64,000 nucleotides of DNA, from assembly GCA_016778985.1 (NCBI GenBank), contig JADHOM010000005.1:35402-99401 (forward strand), read 5' to 3'. This DNA is from Alphaproteobacteria bacterium (GTDB lineage: Bacteria > Pseudomonadota > Alphaproteobacteria > Puniceispirillales > UBA1172). The notes under the pieces were generated by a model. The model made no database searches. It saw only the letters and a program-made list of their open reading frames with translations, and had not been told where the DNA came from. The position numbers and the translations under genes are program-made. This document shows, piece after piece, positions 32,322 through 41,223 of this stretch (positions within the stretch are counted from its first letter, which is position 1; the number at the start of each line of letters is the position of its first letter).

Positions 32322-33212
32322 TTATGGCCGCTGGGCAATGTAAAGCCCTGTGAACACCATTGCTAACGAAGCCAAATGGTAAAGCCCCATTTGCTCACCG
32401 AGAAGCTGTATTCCTAGCAATGCTGAAAATACTGGCACTAGATTGGTGAACATACCAGCCTTGCTTGATCCTATCTTATCAACACCCAACATAAACCAGA
32501 CTTGTGATAGAAAAGACGGCACAATAGCAATATAAAAAAGGATGAGCCAGCCTGTCAGTGACGGCAATATCACCGCGCCTGCAACGCTCTCAACAATTGT
32601 GAAGGGAAGCGATGTCATGAAAGCAAAAATTGATAATACGCCCATCATGGTAATGCTATCAATAGCTGGCCGCCGAGATAATCCCAGCGTATAGCCAGCA
32701 TAGCAGATACAGCCCACCATCATGATCAAATCCCCATGATTGAACGTTAGCGTCAGGATTGTTTCAAGTGATCCTTTGGCAATGACAATCACCGCACCTG
32801 TCATGGCAATAACCAAGCCAATTATTTGCAACATTGTCGCTTGGGTCTGAAAGACTATTAATCCCATGAGCATGATGATAGCCGGAATACTGCTCTGCAT
32901 TAGTCCAAGATTAATGGCGGTAGTGCTATGCGCGGCAAGATAGAACATAATGTTAAAACCGCTTAAGCCAGCCCCCATTGCCAGAAAAAATAACCAGCGG
33001 TGTTTATAAGTCTTAAGCACCTCAAGAATAGACCGTGGATAGATAGACATTAACAGCACCGCCACCATGAGCCAGCGTGTTGAGACCAGCAACATAGGTG
33101 ATAGTTCACCAACCGCCAGACGGGCGGCTATGGTGTTGCCGCCCCAGCCTAACGCTGCTAACGCCAATAGAATGGGGGCGCTGAATAATATCTGCTTGAT
33201 CAAGGTCAGCAT
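32322..33212 (-). CDS. DMT-superfamily (EamA) transporter
   Basis: 297 residues with about ten membrane helices in two EamA repeats (GWGGNTIAARLAVGELSPML and, in the second half, LPSLTGWLILFYIAIVPSFL). I start it at ATG 33212, four bases after the preceding gene's stop; the frame extends to 33251 but inside that gene. It is probably a metabolite or amino-acid exporter of unknown substrate. It is cotranscribed with the flavodoxin-like gene upstream. Confidence 0.85.
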   Translation of the reverse strand: MLTLIKQILFSAPILLALAALGWGGNTIAARLAVGELSPMLLVSTRWLMVAVLLMSIYPRSILEVLKTYKHRWLFFLAMGAGLSGFNIMFYLAAHSTTAINLGLMQSSIPAIIMLMGLIVFQTQATMLQIIGLVIAMTGAVIVIAKGSLETILTLTFNHGDLIMMVGCICYAGYTLGLSRRPAIDSITMMGVLSIFAFMTSLPFTIVESVAGAVILPSLTGWLILFYIAIVPSFLSQVWFMLGVDKIGSSKAGMFTNLVPVFSALLGIQLLGEQMGLYHLASLAMVFTGLYIAQRP

Positions 33213-33216
33213 TAAC

Positions 33217-33681
33217 CTATGCTCCCATCTCAACGCGGAGCGCCAAACCAAGGGCTAAAGTTTCAACCCCCTCAATAAAATGATTATCCCATTTACCATG
33301 ACAAATCAGAATGCCATTCATCAGACGCCAGCGTAACCCGATTAAAATACTCTGCATAGCTTTTCGGCTTCCTGTTCCATCTAACCCAGCGCGAATATAT
33401 ACAGCGACTGGTTTGCCTGCGGTGACGTCAAGGAGGTCGTTATAGGTACGGTCAAAAACGTCTTTGGTTAACCCAGCCATGTAGCCGATATTCTCTGTTG
33501 TGGCAATAAGAACACCATCAGCAGCAATGATATCTTCGGTTGTCGTATTCAAAGGCTGTTTGCGGATCACGGCCAAATCGCTCTCAGTTGTCATGATAGT
33601 CATAGCAGCATCAGCCAGTTGCTTTGTCCGTATGGACGGGGAATGATCAATAAATAAGATATGTTTTTCTAAACGGTTCAT
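33217..33681 (-). CDS. Flavodoxin-like fold protein (NADPH-dependent FMN reductase type)
   Basis: 154 residues. The N-terminal strand-loop (ILFIDHSPSIRTKQLADAA) resembles a flavodoxin phosphate loop. GVLIATTENIGYMAGLTKDV, with its T-E-N-I-G-Y, matches the PxY-type flavin loop of flavodoxin-family proteins, and PVAVYIRAGLDGTGSRKAM fits the later FMN loop. Redox partner unknown. It precedes the DMT transporter by 4 bases and is divergent from pgi. Confidence 0.75.
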   Translation of the reverse strand: MNRLEKHILFIDHSPSIRTKQLADAAMTIMTTESDLAVIRKQPLNTTTEDIIAADGVLIATTENIGYMAGLTKDVFDRTYNDLLDVTAGKPVAVYIRAGLDGTGSRKAMQSILIGLRWRLMNGILICHGKWDNHFIEGVETLALGLALRVEMGA

Positions 33682-33815
33682 TGGCTCAACATGACAAAAC
33701 TATGGCTAAACTGCAAACCTATCTTATGTTGCGGAATCTGCGGCATGATACATAAATTTATGGTATAAGTTATTATGAGTATTAATGATAATGCAAAGAT
33801 AGCGATTTATGTAAC

Positions 33816-35363
33816 GTGTCAACAATAGCAGAAAAATTAAAAGCGAGTGCCCTATCAATGCCCTGTGATGGTGCCAAGATGTCTGATCTATTAGCAGATG
33901 TCGATAGAGAAGCTCGGCTTTGCTTTACGATTGAAGACATGTCTATTGATTTAACGCGCCAGAATGTCACTGATGATCATTTGCATCTATTGCTGCAATA
34001 TGCCACTGAGGCACAAGTCATGGAAAAATGCCATGCTATGCTCGATGGTGAAATTGTTAACCGGTCTGAGCAAAGGCAAGCTTTGCACGCTCATTTGCGC
34101 GACCCTTCACAACCGATGGCACAAGCTAGTGTTGACCATATGGCTAGCCATATTGACCGGTTAATGGAATTGGGGATTACGGATATTGTGTCGATTGGTA
34201 TTGGCGGCTCAGACCTTGGGCCTGCTATGGCGGTGGCGGCGCTATCCCCCTATCATCAAGGGCCTGATATCCATTTTGTCAGCAATTTAGACCCGTCGCA
34301 TTTGGGTGATTGCTTGGCTGGGCTTGATCCAACAACATCGGCTGTTCTGGTCATATCTAAATCATTTTTAACGCATGAAACGGCGGCCAATATGGCGATG
34401 GCTAAGCGCTGGTTTAAGGATCATGATGTCGATATAGTTGATCGGATGATTGCGATCACGGCAAAGCCTAAAAAAGCGCTGGATGCAGGTTTTGATAAAG
34501 ATAAGATATTGATCTTTGATGAAGCTATTGGCGGTAGATATTCACTCTGGTCTGTTGTTGGATTCGGTTTGATGATGGCTATTGGTGATGCTGGCTTCCG
34601 CGCCATGTTAGCCGGTGGTCATGCCGTCGATCAGCATATTTTATCAGTCCAAGACTATAAGAATACGGCGCTAAATATGGCATTGATGCGATATTGGAAT
34701 ACCACAATTCTGGGGTTTAGCGCAGAGGCATTATGCCCCTATGATCAAAGGCTATCGCGGTTTTCGGCTTGGCTGCAACAATTAGAGATGGAATCAAATG
34801 GTAAATCCATAGATGCTATGGGTAACATTGTTCAGGGTAATACTGCGCCAGTCATTTTTGGTGAGCCTGGAAGTAACGCCCAGCATAGTTTTTTTCAGCA
34901 TATTCACCAAAGCCCTATCATTACCCCTGTGACCTTTATGGCACCTTTGCGGCCGCTAATGGCAGATGCCAATCTAGCGCCAGACTTGGTTGCTGATCAT
35001 CATGATGAGCTAATTATTCAAATGTTGGCACAGGCTGATACGCTTGCTCTTGGTGGTGAGGATAGGTCTTTCCCCGGCGGCAGACCATCATCGGTTATCA
35101 CTTGGCTTCAGCTATCGCCATATACCCTTGGGCGTATCCTTGCGTTATTTGAATATGTGACAACCATGTCAGGATCGCTATGGGGGCTTAATAGTTTTGA
35201 TCAGCCAGGCGTTGAACTTGGTAAGATACGGGCGCAAATCTATCAGAATATCTATTCTGAGCAGGGCTATGATAATGGCGATAATAATCGTTTAAGCACA
35301 TCATCACGGCATATTTTTAAGCAACTTAGAGACCTGCGTGCTGGCCCGCAAATTAAATCTTGA
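33816..35363 (+). CDS. pgi: Glucose-6-phosphate isomerase
   Basis: 515 residues with a GTG start. Signatures are VSIGIGGSDLGPAMAVAALS, the catalytic-region sequence FDEAIGGRYSLWSVVGFGLM and NSFDQPGVELGK near the C-terminus. It interconverts glucose-6-phosphate and fructose-6-phosphate in the cytoplasm. It is slightly shorter than the E. coli enzyme, as in many alphaproteobacteria. No good ribosome site is visible before the GTG, so the exact start is somewhat uncertain. Confidence 0.95.
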   Translation: MSTIAEKLKASALSMPCDGAKMSDLLADVDREARLCFTIEDMSIDLTRQNVTDDHLHLLLQYATEAQVMEKCHAMLDGEIVNRSEQRQALHAHLRDPSQPMAQASVDHMASHIDRLMELGITDIVSIGIGGSDLGPAMAVAALSPYHQGPDIHFVSNLDPSHLGDCLAGLDPTTSAVLVISKSFLTHETAANMAMAKRWFKDHDVDIVDRMIAITAKPKKALDAGFDKDKILIFDEAIGGRYSLWSVVGFGLMMAIGDAGFRAMLAGGHAVDQHILSVQDYKNTALNMALMRYWNTTILGFSAEALCPYDQRLSRFSAWLQQLEMESNGKSIDAMGNIVQGNTAPVIFGEPGSNAQHSFFQHIHQSPIITPVTFMAPLRPLMADANLAPDLVADHHDELIIQMLAQADTLALGGEDRSFPGGRPSSVITWLQLSPYTLGRILALFEYVTTMSGSLWGLNSFDQPGVELGKIRAQIYQNIYSEQGYDNGDNNRLSTSSRHIFKQLRDLRAGPQIKS

Positions 35364-35421
35364 TTTTGCCGGCTTCTAGGCTCAAGGATATTATTAGAAA
35401 ACGGTTATCAGAGGATAGAAA

Positions 35422-36309
35422 ATGAATAGAGAAGTCTTTATTACCTGCGCAGTAACTGGAGCTGGCGATACAACAGGTAAATCTGACCTTGTGCCAATCA
35501 CGCCAAAACAAATCGCTGATGATGCGATTGCTGCGGCCAAAGCTGGTGCGGCGATTGCCCATTGTCATGTGCGCAATCCTGAAACAGGCGCCCCATCGCG
35601 TGATGTTGCGCTTTATCGTGAGGTTGTTGATCGCATTCGCTCTGCTGATGAAGATGTTGTCATTAATCTGACCGCGGGGATGGGTGGTGACATTATTATT
35701 AACTCTGCCGAAAGCCCCTTACCATTGGCGGAAGGCACGGACATGGCGGGCGCAACCGAACGGGTTGAGCATGTGACTAGCCTGCTGCCAGAGATTTGCA
35801 CCCTTGATTGTGGCACCATGAATTTCTCCCACGGTGATTACATTATGGCAAATACGCCATCTATGCTTCGCGCTATGGCCGGGATGATGCAGAAAGCAGG
35901 AGTTCGCCCTGAAATTGAGGTGTTTGATACAGGTCATCTCGTCTTGGCAAAACAGCTCGTCAAAGAAGGATTAATTGATGATCCGGTGATGGTACAGCTC
36001 TGCATGGGTATTCCTTATGGCGCCCCTGATGATCCTAATACGCTGATGGCACTGGTTAATAATTTGCCGTCAGGATGGGTCTATTCGGCGTTTTCCATTG
36101 GCCGAAATCAGCTGCCATATGCGGCTCTAGCCCCGATTGTTGGGGGTAATGTTCGGGTTGGGCTAGAAGATAATATCTATCTTGATTATGGCAAACTTGC
36201 CACTAATGCACAGCTTGTTGAACGGGCGGCGACTATCCTTTCTGCGATGAATGTGAAAATTCTGACTCCTGCGGATGTTCGCGACAAGCTAAAACTTACA
36301 AAACACTAG
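35422..36309 (+). CDS. Dehydrocarnitine cleavage enzyme (BKACE family)
   Basis: 295 residues of the beta-keto acid cleavage enzyme (BKACE, DUF849) family: zinc-binding AHCHVRNPETGAPSRD, the VINLTAGMGGD block, CTLDCGTMNFS and EIEVFDTGHL. These enzymes react a beta-keto acid with acetyl-CoA to give acetoacetate and a new CoA ester. The next gene is a carnitine dehydrogenase-thioesterase fusion. Specificity for dehydrocarnitine, giving acetoacetate and betainyl-CoA, is therefore the best reading. Other BKACE substrates are known, so the specificity is inferred from context. Confidence 0.85.
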   Translation: MNREVFITCAVTGAGDTTGKSDLVPITPKQIADDAIAAAKAGAAIAHCHVRNPETGAPSRDVALYREVVDRIRSADEDVVINLTAGMGGDIIINSAESPLPLAEGTDMAGATERVEHVTSLLPEICTLDCGTMNFSHGDYIMANTPSMLRAMAGMMQKAGVRPEIEVFDTGHLVLAKQLVKEGLIDDPVMVQLCMGIPYGAPDDPNTLMALVNNLPSGWVYSAFSIGRNQLPYAALAPIVGGNVRVGLEDNIYLDYGKLATNAQLVERAATILSAMNVKILTPADVRDKLKLTKH

Positions 36310-36346
36310 AGACTAAAAATTCCTGAGACTAAAAATTCCTGAGACT
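36309..36346 (+). repeat. Tandem duplication of a 16-base unit after the BKACE gene
   Basis: GAGACTAAAAATTCCT occurs twice in a row (36309-36324, 36325-36340), followed by the first six bases of a third copy. It fills most of the 55-base gap between the two carnitine genes and precedes the ribosome site AGGGTG. It has no obvious hairpin. Confidence 0.9.
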
Positions 36347-36364
36347 GAGCAAATAGGGTGAAAA

Positions 36365-37843
36365 ATGTCTGCATCTGTTAAAAAGGCCGCTGTTATTGGT
36401 GGTGGTGTTATTGGTGGTGGTTGGGTTGCACGGTTAATGACCGCGGGATTTGATGTTTCGGTGTTTGACCCGCACCCGCAAGCCGAAAAATATATTAATG
36501 ATGTGATCAGTCGTAATGAGGCGGCAATGCTTCGTCTATGGCCAGGTCAGACCACCGGACAAAGAGGCAAGATTACTTATGCTGAGACGATTGGTGAGGC
36601 TGTCGATGGTGCCATGCTGGTGCAGGAGTCGGTTCCTGAACGGCTGGAGCTGAAGCAAACTATCCATCAGGAAATTGGTGAAGCGATTAGCGATCAAGCT
36701 GTCATTGGGTCATCTACCTCTGGGCTATTGCCAAGCGATATTCAAAAGCAGATGCCGCATGCCGACCGAATGATGGTCGCGCATCCTTATAATCCGGTCT
36801 ATTTACTGCCTGTTGTTGAGATTGTTGGTGGCGAGAAAACATCGCAAAATGCGATTGATACGGCGATGCAGATTTATAGTGATATGGGCATGAAACCTGT
36901 TCATATTACCAAAGAAATTGATGCTTTTGTTGGTGACCGATTGCTTGAAGCGATGTGGCGTGAGTCATTATGGCTGGTCAAAGAAGGCGTTGCTACGGCT
37001 GGCACAATTGATGATATTGTGCGTCATGGCTTAGGTATGCGCTTTGCTCAGATGGGGCAGTTTATGACCTATCGTCTGGGTGGCGGCGAAGGCGGCTTTC
37101 GGCATTTCCTCGAACAGTTTGAGCCATCCCTTAAATGGCCGTGGACGAAACTAATGGATGTGCCGGAATGGACAGATAATCTGGTCAATAGCATTGTCAG
37201 CCAGAGCGATGAGCATACAGGCGGTCTTTCAGTGAGTGAATTAGAGACAATCAGAGACAATAATTTAGTCGATTTTCTGAAAGTGTTGCGGCGCAATGAT
37301 TGGGGCGCAGGAAAAACTCTCAAAAATCCAGCAGATATGATAAGCCAGCAGCCTGATCAGATGGACGCGTCAGCCGTGCCACTGATCACATGGCAAGGCG
37401 TTGTCCACGAAGATTGGGCTGATTATAATAATCACATGACCGAGTTTCGCTATCTGGAAGTGTTTAGCATGGCAACCGATAAACTGTTATTTGGATGTGG
37501 GGCGGGGCCAGTCTATGTCAAACAGGGGTTTTCTTTCTATACGGTCGAAACCCATATACGCCATTTAGATGAAATTGCCATAGGTGAGCCTATTTATGTC
37601 GAAACCCGACTGATCAATCATGATACGAAAAAACTGCATCTCTATCACGATATGTATGGCGGAAAAGAAAAGCGGCATTTGGCTAGTGGCGAACATATGC
37701 TACTGCATGTTGATATGAATGCCGGGCGGGTGGCGCCGATGCCTGATCATCTCACCCAAGCGTTTGCCCACATTGCTAATGCGCAAAGTGAATTGCCACT
37801 ACCCGATGCTGCTGGTGCGGCGATCGGAATGAAGCGGAAGTGA
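36365..37843 (+). CDS. L-carnitine dehydrogenase fused to betainyl-CoA thioesterase
   Basis: 492 residues in two parts. Residues 1-320 are a 3-hydroxyacyl-CoA dehydrogenase-like NAD enzyme: AAVIGGGVIGGGWVARLMTA, VQESVPERLELKQ, VAHPYNPVYLLPVVEIV and DRLLEAMWRESLWLVKEG, a carnitine 3-dehydrogenase pattern. Residues from about 350 form a hot-dog thioesterase with the catalytic stretch DYNNHMTEFRYLEVF. The fusion would oxidise carnitine to dehydrocarnitine and later hydrolyse betainyl-CoA to glycine betaine, with the BKACE enzyme acting between. Such fusions are known in alphaproteobacteria. The three activities in two adjacent genes make a self-contained route. Confidence 0.9.
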   Translation: MSASVKKAAVIGGGVIGGGWVARLMTAGFDVSVFDPHPQAEKYINDVISRNEAAMLRLWPGQTTGQRGKITYAETIGEAVDGAMLVQESVPERLELKQTIHQEIGEAISDQAVIGSSTSGLLPSDIQKQMPHADRMMVAHPYNPVYLLPVVEIVGGEKTSQNAIDTAMQIYSDMGMKPVHITKEIDAFVGDRLLEAMWRESLWLVKEGVATAGTIDDIVRHGLGMRFAQMGQFMTYRLGGGEGGFRHFLEQFEPSLKWPWTKLMDVPEWTDNLVNSIVSQSDEHTGGLSVSELETIRDNNLVDFLKVLRRNDWGAGKTLKNPADMISQQPDQMDASAVPLITWQGVVHEDWADYNNHMTEFRYLEVFSMATDKLLFGCGAGPVYVKQGFSFYTVETHIRHLDEIAIGEPIYVETRLINHDTKKLHLYHDMYGGKEKRHLASGEHMLLHVDMNAGRVAPMPDHLTQAFAHIANAQSELPLPDAAGAAIGMKRK

Positions 37844-37891
37844 TTTTCATAGGAATTGCCAGAAAAGCCTGAAAAGGATTAGGAGAGAGTT

Positions 37892-39052
37892 GTGCATTTT
37901 GGATTGAGCGAAGAACAAAATATGATTGTGGATACCGTCCGCGGCTTTGTTGAAAAAGAAATATACCCTCACGAAAACAAAGTCGAAGAGCTAGGTTATG
38001 TGCCGCAAGAGATTGCCGATGATATTAAATCAAAGGTGCTGAATATGGGTTTTTACGCACCTAATTTTCCTGAAGAGGTAGGTGGTGGCGGGCTCAATCA
38101 TCTGGAGTTTGCTTTGCTTGAACGTGAGCTGGGGCGCGGTTCTATGGCATTGACGCATTTCTGGGGAAGACCGCAAAATATCCTGATGGCATGTGAGGGC
38201 GAGCAGATCGAGCGTTATCTCACGCCAGCGATAAAAGGTGAGCGCATGGATGCTTTGGCGATGACTGAACCTGATGCCGGCTCAGATATTCGCAGCATGA
38301 AAACCTTTGCTAAGAAAGATGGCAGTGACTGGATTATTAATGGCACTAAGCATTTTATTTCAGGCGCAGCACATGCAGATTTTGTCATTGTTTTTATCGC
38401 CACAGGTGAAGATGACACCCCCAAAGGCCCGAAGAAACGGATCACCTGTTTCCTCGTTGATCGTGGTCATCCAGGGTTTGAGATTAAGCCCGGATATAAA
38501 TCCTTATCGCATCGCGGCTATGACAATATGATCCTTACTTTTGATGATTGCCGCATCCCCAATAGTCAAGTTCTGGGTGAGGTTGATGGTGGTTTCGAGG
38601 TGATGAACACATGGCTGTATGCAACCCGAATTACTGTCGCTACGATGTCTGTTGGGCGGGCAAGGCGCGTCTTTGATTATGCGCTCCAATATGCCGTTGA
38701 TCGTAAACAATTTGGTCAGCAGATTGGAAAATTCCAAGGGGTCAGTTTTAAACTGGCTGATATGATTACTGAAATTGATGCGGCTGACTGGCTTACACTA
38801 GCGTCGGCGTGGCGGCTTGATGAGGGTCTTGAAGCCAATCGGGAAATTGCCTCTGCTAAAGTCTATGCGTCAGAAGTCCTGGCGCGGGTTACTGATGAAG
38901 CTATCCAAATACATGGCGGTATGGGGTTAATGAATGATCTGCCGCTTGAACGGTTCTGGCGTGATGCAAGAGTTGAGCGTATCTGGGATGGCACATCTGA
39001 AATTCAGCGTCATATTATCAGCCGCGATTTATTGCGGCGGCTTGGCGGCTGA
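37892..39052 (+). CDS. Acyl-CoA dehydrogenase
   Basis: 386 residues, GTG start with AGGAGAG upstream. Flavin motifs are MTEPDAGSDIRSMKT and the WIINGTKHFISGA block. The substrate or flavin region is DRKQFGQQIGKFQGVSFKLA and the C-terminus QIHGGMGLMNDLPLERFWRD ends with RIWDGTSEIQRHI. It introduces a trans-2 double bond into an acyl-CoA. In this operon it could oxidise gamma-butyrobetainyl-CoA to crotonobetainyl-CoA, which the CaiD-like hydratase would then hydrate. The substrate is inferred from context only. Confidence 0.92.
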   Translation: MHFGLSEEQNMIVDTVRGFVEKEIYPHENKVEELGYVPQEIADDIKSKVLNMGFYAPNFPEEVGGGGLNHLEFALLERELGRGSMALTHFWGRPQNILMACEGEQIERYLTPAIKGERMDALAMTEPDAGSDIRSMKTFAKKDGSDWIINGTKHFISGAAHADFVIVFIATGEDDTPKGPKKRITCFLVDRGHPGFEIKPGYKSLSHRGYDNMILTFDDCRIPNSQVLGEVDGGFEVMNTWLYATRITVATMSVGRARRVFDYALQYAVDRKQFGQQIGKFQGVSFKLADMITEIDAADWLTLASAWRLDEGLEANREIASAKVYASEVLARVTDEAIQIHGGMGLMNDLPLERFWRDARVERIWDGTSEIQRHIISRDLLRRLGG

Positions 39053-41157
39053 TGACGTTGGCGCAGAACATGCCTTCAGATGCCACTCATAACGGCACTC
39101 ATCATAATGCCCAAGATGGGGATTTTTCCGTCTCACTAACGCGGTTGTTGCGGCCATCTAGCATTGCTGTCATTGGCGGCAAATGGGCTGAGGCTGTGGT
39201 TTTAAGCTGTGTTGAAGTTGGCTTTAAGGGCGATATTTGGCCTGTTCATCCGCATAAAGAACAGGTTGCTGGCTATAAAGCCTATCCTGATCTAGCGGCA
39301 TTGCCAGCGCCGCCAGATGCCGTGTTCCTTGGTGTGAACCGGAAAACTAGCATTGCTATGGTCAAAGAATTATCCGCACTGGGCGCGGGGGGTGTTGTTG
39401 TCTTTGCCTCTGGCTTTGCGGAGGTTGCTGATGGCAAAGACTATCAAGATGCGTTGATTGCAGCAGCTGGCGACATGGCGATTTTAGGGCCTAATTGCTA
39501 TGGCATGATTAATTATCTGGATGGCGCCTTGCTGTGGCCTGATGTGCATGGTGGAGAGGCGGTTGATAGCGGCGTTGCGCTCATTACCCAATCTTCAAAT
39601 CTGGCCATTAATCTGACCATGCAACTTGGCGGTTTGCCGGTGGCTTATACTTTGACGCTGGGTAATCAGGCGATGATTGGGATGGCGGATTTGATCAAGG
39701 TTGTTGCCGCCGATGAGAGGGTGACAGCTATTGGGCTGCATATTGAGGGCATTAATGATGTGGCGGCTTTTGCCGAAGCCGTCTATAGCGCGAAATCTAT
39801 GGGTAAATCGGTTCTGGTGCTTAAAGCTGGCTTAAGCGATGCTGCCCAGAATATGACAATATCACATACTGCCTCGCTGGCTGGCGGCAATGCCGCATCC
39901 GAAGCTTTTTTTGATGCGATCGGGGTTGGCGTTGTCCATTCGATAGAAGAATTATTAGGTGGTTTATCCCTGCTGCATTGTTTTGGGCGCATTGATGACC
40001 CCAGTTTGATGACGATGTCGTGTTCGGGTGGAGAAGCCTCTCTGATTGCTGATGCGGCGATGCGCGGTGATATCCCGATGCCGGAATTAAGCGATGATAT
40101 AGCAAAGCAGATCAAAGCCACGGTCAATCCACTGGTTACGGTTAGCAACCCTTTTGATTATCATACCTTTGATTGGGGTGATAGCGATCGGCTAACCCGA
40201 ACCTTTAGCGCCTGTATGTTGGCAGGGATAGGCTTGACGGCGTTGATTATTGATTTTCCGAAGCCAGTATTGGGGCGGGCAGAGGCGTGGCAGACTGCGA
40301 TTGAAGCCTTGCTGACGGCAAGCCAGACGACAGGGGCAAAAGCAGTGGTGTTGGCAAGCATGGCAGAGGGTATCCCCCATGATAAAGCCCGCTGGTTGAT
40401 GGAACGAGGTATTCCGGCCATGCGCGGTTTTGATCATAGTATCGCAGCAATCAAATCTGCCTTTCATGCCTCACAGGATAAGGCGATGGTAACTCCTGCG
40501 GGCTTATCACAATCAGATGGTGAGCCAGATACTTATGATGAGGTTAGATCGAAAGCCATGCTGGCCAAGCACCATGTCAACATCCCGAAAGGCGATATGG
40601 TTAAGAGCCAAGATGAGGCTGTTCAGATAGCAGGCAATAGGCGGGTTGTGATGAAAGCCGTCTCACCAACATTAAGCCATAAAACTGAGATGGGTGCGGT
40701 CAAGCTCAATATCCAAGGCAAGGAGATGGTGGCAGAGGCCTATAATGAGTTGAGCCAAATAAGTGGCGATATTCTGATCGAAGATATGATTGATGATGGC
40801 GTTGCTGAGCTGATTGTAGGGGTTAGCCATGATCCGGTGGTGGGGCTTTATCTAATGCTTGGGACAGGGGGCATCATGGCTGAATTATTGCGCGATACAG
40901 CAACCCTCACGATTGACTTACCGCGCCATCAGGTCAAGGATATCGTGCTGTCATTGAAGGCTGGGCAAATGATGAATGGCTGGCGAGGCCAGGCAAAGGG
41001 TGATATTGAAGCCGCTGTTGATGCGATTATGGCTATTCAAGCGCTCGCCCTAAGCCATGCCTCACAGATTGAGGAATTGGAAGTCAATCCGTTGCTGGTC
41101 AGAGCAGAAGGTAAGGGCGCGGTTGCTGTTGATGCGTTAATCCGGATGCGATCTTAA
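39052..41157 (+). CDS. Acyl-CoA synthetase, ADP-forming type, single chain
   Basis: 701 residues. The N-terminal CoA-binding domain begins RLLRPSSIAVIGGKWAEAVV and is followed by succinyl-CoA-ligase-like domains with the phosphorylatable His in ISHTASLAGG. The C-terminal ATP-grasp domain includes VVMKAVSPTLSHKTEMGAVK and EELEVNPLLV. The enzyme joins an acid to CoA with ATP to ADP. Here it would activate butyrobetaine or a related betaine acid for the dehydrogenase encoded immediately before it (TGATG overlap). ADP-forming ligases are an alternative to the AMP-forming CaiC used in enterobacteria. Confidence 0.9.
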   Translation: MTLAQNMPSDATHNGTHHNAQDGDFSVSLTRLLRPSSIAVIGGKWAEAVVLSCVEVGFKGDIWPVHPHKEQVAGYKAYPDLAALPAPPDAVFLGVNRKTSIAMVKELSALGAGGVVVFASGFAEVADGKDYQDALIAAAGDMAILGPNCYGMINYLDGALLWPDVHGGEAVDSGVALITQSSNLAINLTMQLGGLPVAYTLTLGNQAMIGMADLIKVVAADERVTAIGLHIEGINDVAAFAEAVYSAKSMGKSVLVLKAGLSDAAQNMTISHTASLAGGNAASEAFFDAIGVGVVHSIEELLGGLSLLHCFGRIDDPSLMTMSCSGGEASLIADAAMRGDIPMPELSDDIAKQIKATVNPLVTVSNPFDYHTFDWGDSDRLTRTFSACMLAGIGLTALIIDFPKPVLGRAEAWQTAIEALLTASQTTGAKAVVLASMAEGIPHDKARWLMERGIPAMRGFDHSIAAIKSAFHASQDKAMVTPAGLSQSDGEPDTYDEVRSKAMLAKHHVNIPKGDMVKSQDEAVQIAGNRRVVMKAVSPTLSHKTEMGAVKLNIQGKEMVAEAYNELSQISGDILIEDMIDDGVAELIVGVSHDPVVGLYLMLGTGGIMAELLRDTATLTIDLPRHQVKDIVLSLKAGQMMNGWRGQAKGDIEAAVDAIMAIQALALSHASQIEELEVNPLLVRAEGKGAVAVDALIRMRS

Positions 41158-41169
41158 CGCGATCTTAAT
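41148..41169 (+). repeat. Tandem 11-base duplication across the CoA-ligase stop codon
   Basis: GCGATCTTAAC is directly followed by GCGATCTTAAT. The first copy contains the TAA stop of the CoA-ligase gene. It is short and probably neutral, but is the third tandem duplication of 11-16 bases found at a gene border in this window. Confidence 0.8.
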
Positions 41170-41223
41170 GCAAGCCGGATAGCGTCTGAGTCAAAAGTTT
41201 ATTTCACACGAAAGGATATCAAT

